Below, in pieces: positions 8,608-16,226 of a stretch of 64,000 nucleotides of DNA. This DNA comes from Bosea sp. 685. Lineage in GTDB: Bacteria > Pseudomonadota > Alphaproteobacteria > Rhizobiales > Beijerinckiaceae. Position 1 is the first letter of the stretch; each line of letters begins with the position of its first letter. The stretch is from assembly GCF_031884435.1 (NCBI RefSeq), contig NZ_CP134779.1, forward strand, positions 5,208,001 through 5,272,000, read 5' to 3'. The position numbers and the translations under genes are program-made. Below the pieces are notes generated by a model that was not told where the DNA came from, ran no database searches, and was given only the letters and a program-made list of their open reading frames with translations.

Positions 8608-9222
8608 TCAGAACTCGATCCCCGCCTGCGCCTTCACGCCGGCGGCGAAATGGTGCTTCACCAGCGTCATTTCCGTCACCAGATCGGCAGCCGCGATCAA
8701 CTCCGGCTTAGCGTTGCGGCCGGTGACGACGATGTGGAGGTCGTCCCGACGGGCGGCGAGCGTCGCAACCACCTCGTCCAATGGCAGGTAATCGTAGCGC
8801 AGCGCGATATTGAGCTCGTCCAACACGATCAGGCGGATCGTCTCGTCGGCCATCAATTCCTTCGCCTTCTCGAAGGCGCGCCCGGCGGCTGCGATGTCGC
8901 GGGCCTTGTCCTGCGTCTCCCAGGTGAAGCCTTCGCCCATGCTGTGCCAGGTGATCTGATCGCCGAAGGCATCGAGCGCCTTGCGCTCGCCTGTCGCCCA
9001 GGCGCCCTTGATGAACTGCACCACCCCGACGCGCCAGCCATGGCCGAGCGCGCGCAGGATCAGCCCGAAAGCAGCCGTCGATTTGCCCTTGCCCGGCCCG
9101 GTGTTGACGATCAGCAGGCCCTTCTCGATCGTCTTGCCCGCAACCTCGGCGTCCTGCACCGCCTTGCGCTTCTCCATCTTGGCCTTGTGGCGGGCGGCCT
9201 CATCAGCGTCGATCGTCATCAT
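8608..9222 (-). CDS. cobO: Cob(I)yrinic acid a,c-diamide adenosyltransferase
   Basis: ATP:corrinoid adenosyltransferase of the BtuR/CobO/CobA family that puts the 5'-deoxyadenosyl group on cobalt(I) of cobyrinic acid diamide. The P-loop TGPGKGKST (residues 41-49) and the motifs WETQD and VLDELNIALRYDYL are typical, and the length (204) fits. The ATG at 9222 overlaps the stop of cobP by 4 bases (ATGA), so cobP and cobO form a coupled minus-strand pair reading away from the riboswitch. It ends only 5 bases from the convergent vapC stop. Confidence 0.95.
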   Translation of the reverse strand: MMTIDADEAARHKAKMEKRKAVQDAEVAGKTIEKGLLIVNTGPGKGKSTAAFGLILRALGHGWRVGVVQFIKGAWATGERKALDAFGDQITWHSMGEGFTWETQDKARDIAAAGRAFEKAKELMADETIRLIVLDELNIALRYDYLPLDEVVATLAARRDDLHIVVTGRNAKPELIAAADLVTEMTLVKHHFAAGVKAQAGIEF

Positions 9223-9767
9223 TTCACCTGCATCGCCAGTCCGGCGACCATGAAGACCACGTGCCGGGCCTCAGCCGCAAGGTTCTGGTGCAGGCGGCCG
9301 GCCTCGTCGCGGAAGCGCCGCGCCAGGGCATTGTCGGGTACGATGCCGAGCCCGACCTCGTTCGAAACCAGCACGACGCGGCCGGAGGCTTCAGCACAGG
9401 CGGCGATGAGCTCGGCGCCCGCGGACACCGTATCCCGCTCCGCCAGGATCAGATTGGTCAGCCACAAGGTCAGGCAATCGACCAGGATCGGCCGCCCCGC
9501 CGGCACGGCGCGGATCGCCTCGGGCAAGGCGAGCGGCGCATCGACCGTGAGCCAGTTGCCGGAGCGCCCCGCCCGATGCTCGGCGATGCGCGCGCGCATC
9601 TCGTCGTCAAAGGCCTGGGCAGTCGCGATATAGCTCCAGGGCGCCGGCAGCGCCTCGATCAGCGCCTCGGCATGGCGGCTCTTGCCCGAGCGCGCACCGC
9701 CGAGAACGAGGGTGAGATGGGGAAGGATCGTCGCCACAGCCGGAACCTCTACCGAAATAGCCGTCAT
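9219..9767 (-). CDS. cobP: Adenosylcobinamide kinase / adenosylcobinamide-phosphate guanylyltransferase (CobP; CobU in Salmonella)
   Basis: Bifunctional enzyme of late B12 synthesis: it phosphorylates adenosylcobinamide and then transfers GMP to give AdoCbi-GDP. P-loop GGARSGKS lies at residues 23-30, followed by the family pattern YIATAQAFDDEMRARIAEHRAGR and the LVDCLTLWLTN stretch. About 182 residues is normal. The open frame extends far upstream to 11429, but that extension is antisense to cbtA and cobW and has no family similarity. ATG 9767 is therefore taken as the start, leaving a short region shared with the divergent riboswitch operon. Confidence 0.93.
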   Translation of the reverse strand: MTAISVEVPAVATILPHLTLVLGGARSGKSRHAEALIEALPAPWSYIATAQAFDDEMRARIAEHRAGRSGNWLTVDAPLALPEAIRAVPAGRPILVDCLTLWLTNLILAERDTVSAGAELIAACAEASGRVVLVSNEVGLGIVPDNALARRFRDEAGRLHQNLAAEARHVVFMVAGLAMQVK

Positions 9768-9788
9768 TGCGAATGACGGCGCAGTGCA

Positions 9789-9817
9789 TTGCACAGCACC
9801 GCCCACATGGCTAATGA
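9789..9817 (+). promoter_or_regulatory. Candidate promoter for the riboswitch-controlled cobalamin operon
   Basis: A -35-like TTGCAC (9789-9794) is followed after 17 bases by TAATGA (9812-9817), a weak -10-like hexamer. Initiation a few bases further would start the transcript just before the riboswitch at 9829. A small palindrome GTGCATTGCAC overlaps the -35 element. The match to consensus is modest, so this is a suggestion based mainly on spacing. Confidence 0.3.
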
Positions 9818-9828
9818 TCATCCCCGAC

Positions 9829-9981
9829 GGTGCCCCGGCAACGGGGTGAAAAGGGAACGCGGTGCGATACCGCGGCTGCCCCCGCAACTGTAAGCGGTGA
9901 GTTCTGCGCCATCGGCCACTGGGAGCGATCCCGGGAAGGCGGCTCAGGACGTCGAGATCCGTGAGCCAGGAGACCTGCCGT
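9829..9981 (+). promoter_or_regulatory. Cobalamin (B12) riboswitch
   Basis: The conserved landmarks of the AdoCbl riboswitch occur in order: GGTGCCCC and GGGGTGAAAAGGGAA near 9829-9856, GCTGCCCCCGCAACTGTAA at 9875-9893, then GAGCCAGGAGACCTGCC (the B12 box) at 9963-9979. It lies on the plus strand upstream of cbtB, so binding of adenosylcobalamin should lower expression of the cobalt uptake and corrin synthesis genes that follow. Confidence 0.95.
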
Positions 9982-10001
9982 CGTCGTTCCGCAATCCAAC
10001 A

Positions 10002-10020
10002 GGCCGCCGGCGGGGCGGCC
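10002..10020 (+). promoter_or_regulatory. Hairpin next to the cbtB ribosome site, likely riboswitch expression platform
   Basis: A 7-bp GC-only stem (GGCCGCC, 10002-10008; GGCGGCC, 10014-10020) with a 5-base loop ends directly at the AGGAGA ribosome site (10021-10026) of cbtB. No run of T follows, so control is more likely at translation initiation or by Rho than by an intrinsic terminator. This is inferred from position. Confidence 0.45.
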
Positions 10021-10032
10021 AGGAGAAACACG

Positions 10033-10209
10033 ATGAACACCTCCGCTTCGCTTTCGACTTCGGCCGGCGTTTCCGAACGCGCCAAGGCCGCACTGGCCGC
10101 CCTGCTGCTCGGCAGCGTGCTGATCTTCACGGTCGGCTTCGCGCATTCGAGCAGCGTCCACAACGCCGCCCACGACACGCGCCACACACTCGCCTTCCCC
10201 TGCCACTGA
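10033..10209 (+). CDS. cbtB: CbtB, predicted cobalt transporter small subunit
   Basis: Short protein (58 residues) of the CbtB family, found under B12 riboswitches together with CbtA and proposed to help cobalt uptake. It has one membrane segment (about residues 18-36) and a His-rich tail with five His in about 20 residues, ending PCH, suited to binding cobalt. The start ATG 10033 follows AGGAGA. An upstream in-frame ATG at 9961 lies inside the riboswitch and is rejected. Confidence 0.88.
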   Translation: MNTSASLSTSAGVSERAKAALAALLLGSVLIFTVGFAHSSSVHNAAHDTRHTLAFPCH

Positions 10210-10220
10210 GGGGATCGAAC

Positions 10221-10979
10221 ATGGTCAATCGCGTTCTCACGGTCAGTCTCCTGGCCGGGCTTCTGGCTGGGCTCGTCATCGCCGCGCTCCAGCACGTCAC
10301 CACCACGCCGCTGATCCTCAAGGCGGAAACCTATGAAGCGGCGATGCGCGCCGCGGCGCCGTCCTTCGCGTCTTTCGGCGGCGAGGCCCGCATCATCCTC
10401 GCCCATGGTCCCGCCGGCGATGCCGCCGGCCATGACCATGCCGAATGGAAGCCACAGGACGGCTTGCAGCGCACCGCCTTCACCACGCTGGTCACGGTCG
10501 CGACCGCGATCGGCTTCGCGGCACTGCTGCTCAGCGGCATGATCGCGGCGAATGAGACGATCGACGACAGGCGCGCGCTCGCCTGGGCGGTCTGCGGCTT
10601 CCTCGCCTTCGGCCTCGTCCCGGCGGCGGGTCTCGCGCCGGAATTGCCCGGCAGCGCGGCGGCCGAACTCTTGCCTCGTCAGATCTGGTGGGTCGCGACG
10701 GCGCTGGTCACGGCTGGCGGGCTCTTCGTCTTCCTGCGCATGGAAGCCGGCTGGCTCAGGGCCCTGGCGGTGCTCGCCATGCTCGTGCCGCATCTGATCG
10801 GCGCGCCGCATCCGGCCGCGCCGGAGAGCAAGGTTCCAGCCGAGATCGCCGCGCATTTCACCGCGCTGTCGCTCTCGATCCAGGCCGCGCTCTGGCTCGC
10901 CACCGGCCTCGCCGTCGGCATGATCTGGCCAAGGATGACACGCAAGGCTTTGGCGACGCGCCGCGCGGCCAAGGCCTGA
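10221..10979 (+). CDS. cbtA: CbtA, predicted cobalt transporter membrane subunit
   Basis: Inner-membrane protein (252 residues) of the CbtA family, partner of CbtB. Six hydrophobic segments can be seen, roughly at residues 4-24, 89-110, 121-140, 157-175, 180-197 and 218-240. The loop after the first segment holds several His residues (HGPAGDAAGHDHAEW), a plausible metal site. It starts 11 bases after cbtB. Assignment to cobalt rests on the family's link with B12 riboswitches and on the cobW and cobN genes downstream, not on direct motif evidence. Confidence 0.88.
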   Translation: MVNRVLTVSLLAGLLAGLVIAALQHVTTTPLILKAETYEAAMRAAAPSFASFGGEARIILAHGPAGDAAGHDHAEWKPQDGLQRTAFTTLVTVATAIGFAALLLSGMIAANETIDDRRALAWAVCGFLAFGLVPAAGLAPELPGSAAAELLPRQIWWVATALVTAGGLFVFLRMEAGWLRALAVLAMLVPHLIGAPHPAAPESKVPAEIAAHFTALSLSIQAALWLATGLAVGMIWPRMTRKALATRRAAKA

Positions 10980-10985
10980 CGCCTC

Positions 10986-11010
10986 GCGCGCTCCTCCCAA
11001 GGGAGCGCGC
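10986..11010 (+). other. Strong hairpin between cbtA and the DUF1636 gene
   Basis: A 9-bp stem GCGCGCTCC / GGAGCGCGC (10986-10994 and 11002-11010) with a 7-base loop starts 6 bases after the cbtA stop. No T run follows. It may protect the cbtBA part of the mRNA or partly lower read-through into the synthesis genes. Confidence 0.45.
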
Positions 11011-11033
11011 ATCTCGAACACGGAGGCGTTTGC

Positions 11034-11444
11034 ATGCCCGAGGCCGATCTCACCATTCATGTCTGCACCGTCTGCCGGCGCGTGCGCGAGGATCTCGCCG
11101 AAGGCTACGACCAGCCGGGGCTCGGCCTCGCCGCCGCGCTCGGCGAGCGGCTTGCCGGCAAGGCCGGAATCACCGTCGAGGCGGTCGAATGCCTCGCCGT
11201 CTGCAAGCGCCCTTGCACGGTCGCCTTCGCGGCGAACGGCAAATGGACCTATCTCGTCGGCGATCTCGACGCCGAGACCCATCTCGACGATATCGTCGGC
11301 GCGGCGGAGAGCTATGCCGCCAGCGCCAACGGCATCATTCCCTGGAAAGAGCGACCCATCCCCTTCCGCAAGGGCGTGGTCGCGCGCGTGCCGCCACTCG
11401 TACCGCGCGAACCAGGCCTGCGCGAACAAGGATCGACATCATGA
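11034..11444 (+). CDS. DUF1636 protein, likely metal- or Fe-S-binding
   Basis: Small soluble protein (136 residues) of the DUF1636 family, often next to cobW. Cysteines C11 and C14 (HVCTVCR) plus C53, C57 and C61 (ECLAVCKRPC) form a pattern like thioredoxin-fold [2Fe-2S] ferredoxins, so metal or cluster binding is likely. The gene lies in the riboswitch operon and overlaps cobW by 4 bases (ATGA). A role in cobalt handling or electron supply for cobalt reduction is a guess from context. Confidence 0.8.
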   Translation: MPEADLTIHVCTVCRRVREDLAEGYDQPGLGLAAALGERLAGKAGITVEAVECLAVCKRPCTVAFAANGKWTYLVGDLDAETHLDDIVGAAESYAASANGIIPWKERPIPFRKGVVARVPPLVPREPGLREQGSTS

Positions 11445-12478
11445 CTGCCTCCCTGGCCAAAGTGCCCTGCACCATCATCACCGGCTTCCTGGGCGCCGGA
11501 AAAACCACGCTGGTGCGCCATCTGCTCGAGAACGCCGGGGGCAAGCGCCTCGCCGTGCTCGTCAACGAATTCGGCGATCTCGGCTTCGACGGCTCCTTCC
11601 TCGCCGGCTGCGGCATCGAAGGCTGCACGGAAGCGGATGTGGTGGAGCTGCCCAATGGCTGCATCTGCTGCACCGTCGCCGACGATTTCGTGCCGGCGCT
11701 GGAAAAGCTGCTGAACCGGCCGAACCCGCCCGAGCACATCCTGATCGAGACCTCGGGTTTGGCTCTGCCGAAGCCGCTGGTGACGGCCTTCAACTGGCCG
11801 GCGATCCGCTCGCGCGTCACGGTCGATGGCGTCATCGCGGTAGTCGACGGGCCGGCTGTGGCCGAGGGCCAGTTCGCCGACGATCCCGAGGCGACGGCCG
11901 CTCAAGCTGCGCAGGATGCATCGGTCGAGCACGACAACCCGCTGGAGGAGGTCTTCGAGGACCAGATCCTCTGTGCCGACCTGATCCTGCTCAACAAGAG
12001 CGATCTCGTCGACGCAGAAGCCAGGGCCCGCGTCATCGCCGAAATCAGGGAGCACCTGCCAAAGGCGATCAAGATCGTCGAGACCTCGCATGGCAAGGTC
12101 GAGCCGGCGTTGATCGTGGGGTTGAACGCCGCCGCCGAGAGCGATCTCGCAGCGCGCCCCTCGCATCACGGCGAGGGCGAGGACCATGACCATGACGATT
12201 TCGACTCGGTCTCGCTGCCGCTGCCGGCCGGCCTCTCGCCGGAAACCCTCTCGGCCCGCATGGGCAAGGCCGCCGAGGCCGAGGGCGTGCTCCGGCTGAA
12301 GGGCTTCACCGCCGTGCCGGGCAAGCCGATGCGCCTCGTCGTGCAGGGCGTCGGCCGCCGCGTCAGCCATCATTTCGACCGGGCCTGGGGCGCGGACGAA
12401 GCGCGCGACGGCCGGCTCGTCGTGATCGGCCTCAAGGGCTTCGACCGCACCGCCGTGGAGGCCGCGCTCGCGGGCTGA
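11441..12478 (+). CDS. cobW: CobW, COG0523 GTPase metallochaperone
   Basis: G3E-family P-loop GTPase that is thought to deliver cobalt to the CobNST chelatase. P-loop GFLGAGKT is at residues 15-22, the metal-binding GCICC motif at 73-77 (C74, C76, C77), and the guanine motif NKSDL near 186-190. A His/Asp-rich segment (HHGEGEDHDHDD, about residues 240-251) precedes the C-terminal CobW_C domain. The gene lies between DUF1636 (4-base overlap) and cobN (7-base gap) under the B12 riboswitch, which favours cobalt over zinc as the cargo. Confidence 0.95.
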   Translation: MTASLAKVPCTIITGFLGAGKTTLVRHLLENAGGKRLAVLVNEFGDLGFDGSFLAGCGIEGCTEADVVELPNGCICCTVADDFVPALEKLLNRPNPPEHILIETSGLALPKPLVTAFNWPAIRSRVTVDGVIAVVDGPAVAEGQFADDPEATAAQAAQDASVEHDNPLEEVFEDQILCADLILLNKSDLVDAEARARVIAEIREHLPKAIKIVETSHGKVEPALIVGLNAAAESDLAARPSHHGEGEDHDHDDFDSVSLPLPAGLSPETLSARMGKAAEAEGVLRLKGFTAVPGKPMRLVVQGVGRRVSHHFDRAWGADEARDGRLVVIGLKGFDRTAVEAALAG

Positions 12479-12485
12479 ACGCGCC

Positions 12486-15400
12486 ATGCACCTCCTCCCG
12501 ACCAGCGAGATCAGGCTCGACGACGGCGAAGACGCCGTCGACCTCGCCTTGCCGCCGGGAGATGTGCTGGTGCTGTCCTATGCCGACAGCGATCTCTCGG
12601 CGATTGCCGTGGCTGCCGGCACGGCTGTCGGCATGACTGCCGGAGCGAGCGGGTTCGATGTCCGGCTCGCCTCGCTCAGGCGGCTCAAGCACCCGCTTTC
12701 CGTCGACCTGCTGGTTGCGAAGACGGCGGCACAGAGCCGTTTCGTGCTGGTGCGCTGCCTCGGCGGGCTGGACTATTGGCGCTACGGCGTCGAGCAGCTG
12801 ACCGAGGCTTGCCGGCGCGAAGGCATCGCGCTTGCCGTACTGCCGGGTGACGACCGACCGGATGCGCGATTGGCGGAACACAGCACCGTGCCGGCGGAGT
12901 TCACGGCCGAATTGTTCGGCTATTTCCACGCCGGTGGCGGCGCTGAGAACATGCGGCGGTTGCTGGGGCGGATCGGGGATTATCTCGGCGCCTCCCTTCC
13001 CTCATCCGACCCGGCTGCGCCGGGCCACCTTCTCCCACCCATCTCGGGCTTGCCTGAGATGGGCAATTCTAAGTGCCAAAGTCGGCAACAGCCGACTTTG
13101 ATGGGGGAGAAGGATGAGGCGGCGGCTTCGCCCTTCTCCCCTCCCATCTCGGGCTTGCCCGAGATGGGCAACCCTGAGTGTCAAAGTCGGCAACAGCCGA
13201 CTTTGATGGGGAGAAGGTGCCGGCAGGCGGATGAGGGAAGGCGATATGCTTCCGAGCTCGCACCGCTTCCGCTCCCCTCGCTCTTCGCGCTCGGCGCGGG
13301 TGCAACGCCCGTCCCCTGGCGCGAGGCGCTCGCCGCCCTCCCCACTGACGCTCCGCTCGTCGCCATCCTGGTCTATCGCTCGGGTGTCAGCGCCGGCGAC
13401 ACGGCTATGGCCGAGGCGATCTCCGCGGCTCTCGCCGCCCGCGGCCACGCCCCGCTGATCCTGGCGCTCACCAGCCTGAAGGACCCCACTGTTACGGCGG
13501 AACTCGCGGCGCTGATCGCCCTGCGCAAGCCCGCGCTGATCGCCACCACCACCGCCTTCTCGGCTCGCGAGGGCGGCGATTTCGTGCTCGACGCCGCCGC
13601 TTGCCCGGTGCTGCAGGCCGTACCCGTCGGCAGCGCGCGCGAGGCCTGGAATGCCTCGCCGCGCGGTTTGTCGGCCGTCGATCTCGCAATGCAGGTGGCG
13701 CTGCCCGAATTCGACGGCAGGCTTGGAGCCATCCCCGTCGCGTTCAAGGCGGATGTGACGGATGCCGCGACCGGCCTCGTCATCCGCCGCCTCCTGCCCG
13801 ATCCCGAAGGCATCGCGGCACTGGCCGATCTCGCCGCCGGCTGGATCGCGCTCGCGGCCAAGCCAGTAGCCGAGCGCAAGCTCGCGCTGGTGATGTCGGA
13901 CTATCCCGCGCGCGGTGGCCGGGCCGGCTTCGCGGTCGGGCTCGACACGCCCGCCAGCGTGGCTGCGATCTCGGAGCTGCTGGCGGGAGCCGGGTACGAT
14001 GCCGCTAGCCGTCATGGTGAGGATGGGCCTGAGCTCATGGCAGCGCTCACCACCGGCCCTGCCGATTTCACCGTCTCGCTCCCGGCCTATCGCGCCTGGC
14101 TCGACGGCATCCCCGTTACCGCCCGCGACGCACTTCTCGCCGCCCATGGCGAGCCAGAACCCGACGGCGACGCCTTCCGCTTCCGCACCATCCAGGCCGG
14201 CCATCTCACCATCGCATTGCAGCCGCCGCGCGATGCCACGCCCGACCGCAAGGCGCGCTATCACGATCCCGACGCCCCGCCGGGACATGCCTATCTCGCC
14301 TTCTATCTCGGCTTGCGCGAGACCCTGCGCATCGACGCGCTGATCCATCTCGGCACGCATGGCACCATGGAGTGGCTGCCGGGCAAGGCGGTCGCGCTCT
14401 CGCCCTCCTGCTGGCCGCGCCTGATCACCCAGGGCGTGCCGGTGATCTATCCTTATGTGGTCGATGATCCCGGCGAAGCCGCGCCCGCCAAGCGCCGGTT
14501 GTCGGCGATCACGCTCGGCCATCTGCCGCCTGAACTCGCCGAGACCGGGGCCGGCGGCGAAGTCGCACTGCTGCGCGACCTCGTCGAGGAGTTCTCGCAG
14601 GCGCAAGTGATGGACCCGCGCCGGGCTGAGATCGTCGCCCGCGAGATCCGTGAGCGCGCTGAAGCCAGCGGGCTCAGCGAGAGCTGCGGCGTCACGCCCG
14701 CCATGGAGATGAGCGAGGCGCTGACCCGGCTCGACGCGCAGCTCTGCGATATCGCCGAATTGCCCTTCCGCGACGGGCTGCACATTTTCGGACAAGCCGC
14801 GCACGATCCCGCCTCCTCTGACGCCGAGCGGACAAACCTGCTGCGCGCGCTCGATGGCCGCTTCGTGCCCCCCGGGCCTGCCGGCTCGCCGCATCGCGGC
14901 CGGCCCGATGTGCTGCCGACCGGGCGCAACCTCTCGACGCTGGACCCGCGCGCGATCCCGACACGCGCTGCAGCGAGACTGGGCGGCCTCGCCGCGCAGG
15001 CCGTGATTGCGCGCCATCTGCAGGAGCATGGCGACCATCCGCGCCGGATCGTGATGGATCTCTGGGCCTCGCCGACACTGCGTTCGGGCGGCGAGGATAT
15101 CGCGCATGCGCTCGCCCTGATGGGCGTCGAGCCGCTCTGGGATCACGCCTCGACACGGGTGACGGGGTTTTCGATCATCCCTCAGCCGAAGCTGACGCAT
15201 CCGCGCCTCGACGTGACGATCCGCATCTCCGGCGCCTTCCGCGACACGTTTCCCGGCCAGATCGCCCTGCTCGATGCGGCGGCCCGCGCGATTGCGGCCC
15301 TCGACGAGCCCGACGAGTGGAACGAGCCAGCCGCCGCGCAGCGCCGAGGTGAAGCAGGCGCGCGCATCTTCGGAGCAGCGCCCGGCCGCTATGGCGCGGC

Positions 15401-16226
15401 GATGGCCGACCGCGCCCTCGACGGCGACTGGACGATGCGCGACGAGCTCGCCGAAGCCTATCTCGCCGCCTCCAGCCATGCCTATGGCGGGGCAGAGGGC
15501 GCAGCGACAGCCGATGCGGGGTTCGCGGAACGCATCAGGGAGGCGCAGGCCTTCATCCATGTCAGCGACACGGCCGGGCGCGACATCTTGGAAGCCTCGA
15601 GCGCGGCCGACGTCATCGGCGGGCTTGCGGCGGCGGCCAAATCACTCGGCGCCAATCCCGCGCTCTACAGCCTCGATTCATCCAAACCCGAGGCACCGAA
15701 GGCGCGCACGCTGACTGAGGACATCGCCCGCATCGTCCATGGCCGCTTGACGCATCCGCGCTGGATTGCGGCGCAGCTCGCCCATGGCTGGCGCGGTGCA
15801 GCGGAACTGGCCGAGGCCGTCGATACGCTTTTCGTTTTCGCGGCAAGCACGGATGCCGTCGCGGATGGGCTGTTCGACGCCGTCTTCCAGGCCTATTGCG
15901 CCGATCCGACGATCTGGAGCGCGCTGGAAGCGGCAAATGCTCCCGCCGCCAACGCCATCCGCGCCCGGCTGAGCGATGCCGAGCGGCGCGGCCTGTGGAC
16001 GAGCCGGCGCAATTCGGTCGCGGCCTTTCTGGCGCGGGCGGACGGCACTGTGACGCCGGCCGAGCCAAGCTCCCCCCTTCCCCCTGGTGGGGAAGGGGTG
16101 GGGATGGGGGGCGCTCCGCTTGGTGAGGGATTGACCCAGTCGTTCGCCCCCTACCCCTCCCCACAAGGGGGAGGGGTTCCCGCGCCTAAGATTACGACCA
16201 GCGTTCACTGGAAGGCCGCGGAATGA
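12486..16226 (+). CDS. cobN: Cobaltochelatase large subunit CobN, with two in-frame repeat insertions
   Basis: Large subunit of the ATP-dependent CobNST complex, which inserts cobalt into hydrogenobyrinic acid a,c-diamide. The magnesium-chelatase-H-like core is intact, with the conserved HLGTHGTMEWLPGK at about residues 621-634. Two stretches do not look like CobN. Residues about 171-252 are the translation of a 244-bp palindromic element and contain a duplicated PPISGLPEMGN...CQSRQQPTLMG peptide. Residues about 1195-1233, near the C-terminus, translate a second GC-rich palindromic repeat. Both keep the frame open, and both lie at a linker or the tail, so the enzyme is probably active. cobS and cobT are not in the window. 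The stop overlaps cobG by 4 bases. Confidence 0.94.
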   Translation: MHLLPTSEIRLDDGEDAVDLALPPGDVLVLSYADSDLSAIAVAAGTAVGMTAGASGFDVRLASLRRLKHPLSVDLLVAKTAAQSRFVLVRCLGGLDYWRYGVEQLTEACRREGIALAVLPGDDRPDARLAEHSTVPAEFTAELFGYFHAGGGAENMRRLLGRIGDYLGASLPSSDPAAPGHLLPPISGLPEMGNSKCQSRQQPTLMGEKDEAAASPFSPPISGLPEMGNPECQSRQQPTLMGRRCRQADEGRRYASELAPLPLPSLFALGAGATPVPWREALAALPTDAPLVAILVYRSGVSAGDTAMAEAISAALAARGHAPLILALTSLKDPTVTAELAALIALRKPALIATTTAFSAREGGDFVLDAAACPVLQAVPVGSAREAWNASPRGLSAVDLAMQVALPEFDGRLGAIPVAFKADVTDAATGLVIRRLLPDPEGIAALADLAAGWIALAAKPVAERKLALVMSDYPARGGRAGFAVGLDTPASVAAISELLAGAGYDAASRHGEDGPELMAALTTGPADFTVSLPAYRAWLDGIPVTARDALLAAHGEPEPDGDAFRFRTIQAGHLTIALQPPRDATPDRKARYHDPDAPPGHAYLAFYLGLRETLRIDALIHLGTHGTMEWLPGKAVALSPSCWPRLITQGVPVIYPYVVDDPGEAAPAKRRLSAITLGHLPPELAETGAGGEVALLRDLVEEFSQAQVMDPRRAEIVAREIRERAEASGLSESCGVTPAMEMSEALTRLDAQLCDIAELPFRDGLHIFGQAAHDPASSDAERTNLLRALDGRFVPPGPAGSPHRGRPDVLPTGRNLSTLDPRAIPTRAAARLGGLAAQAVIARHLQEHGDHPRRIVMDLWASPTLRSGGEDIAHALALMGVEPLWDHASTRVTGFSIIPQPKLTHPRLDVTIRISGAFRDTFPGQIALLDAAARAIAALDEPDEWNEPAAAQRRGEAGARIFGAAPGRYGAAMADRALDGDWTMRDELAEAYLAASSHAYGGAEGAATADAGFAERIREAQAFIHVSDTAGRDILEASSAADVIGGLAAAAKSLGANPALYSLDSSKPEAPKARTLTEDIARIVHGRLTHPRWIAAQLAHGWRGAAELAEAVDTLFVFAASTDAVADGLFDAVFQAYCADPTIWSALEAANAPAANAIRARLSDAERRGLWTSRRNSVAAFLARADGTVTPAEPSSPLPPGGEGVGMGGAPLGEGLTQSFAPYPSPQGGGVPAPKITTSVHWKAAE
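12997..13240. repeat. MITE-like composite palindromic element inside cobN (family C)
   Basis: A 244-bp block bounded by perfect 13-bp inverted repeats (CTTCCCTCATCCG, 12997-13009; CGGATGAGGGAAG, 13228-13240). Inside are two direct 86-bp copies (13028-13113 and 13132-13217). Each has outer arms CCTTCTCCC and GGGAGAAGG and two internal hairpins: CCCATCTCGGG...GAGATGGG and AAAGTCGG CAACAG CCGACTTT. The frame runs through the whole block without a stop. Related outer modules lie between genes at 39883-40040. Confidence 0.88.
16071..16182. repeat. GC-rich palindromic repeat inside the 3' end of cobN (family D)
   Basis: Two G/C-run hairpins are translated as a Pro/Gly-rich tail segment of CobN: CCTTCCCC...GGGGAAGG near 16076-16096, and a CCCCTCCCC...GGGGGAGGGG type stem near 16152-16176. 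The same kind of module (CCCCTCTCC...GGAGAGGGG) occurs between genes at 45199-45221 and 45361-45384. Confidence 0.75.

Noticed and set aside
9768-11429. N-terminal extension of cobP by 554 codons
   Set aside because: The extension runs antisense through the riboswitch, cbtA and cobW, and is not part of the CobP family; the real start is ATG 9767.
11312-12487. Open frame of 391 codons antisense to cobW
   Set aside because: Shadow frame; cobW has all expected GTPase and metal motifs.
13028-13217. CRISPR-like array inside cobN
   Set aside because: Only two copies, each a long palindrome, no regular spacers and no cas genes; it is a dispersed repeat.
12997-13240. Insertion sequence in cobN
   Set aside because: There are terminal inverted repeats but no transposase and no clear target duplication; described as MITE-like instead.
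13002-15560. Open frame of 852 codons antisense to cobN
   Set aside because: It is a third-position GC shadow of cobN, with no recognisable domain and extreme Arg/Gly/Asp content; cobN is certain.
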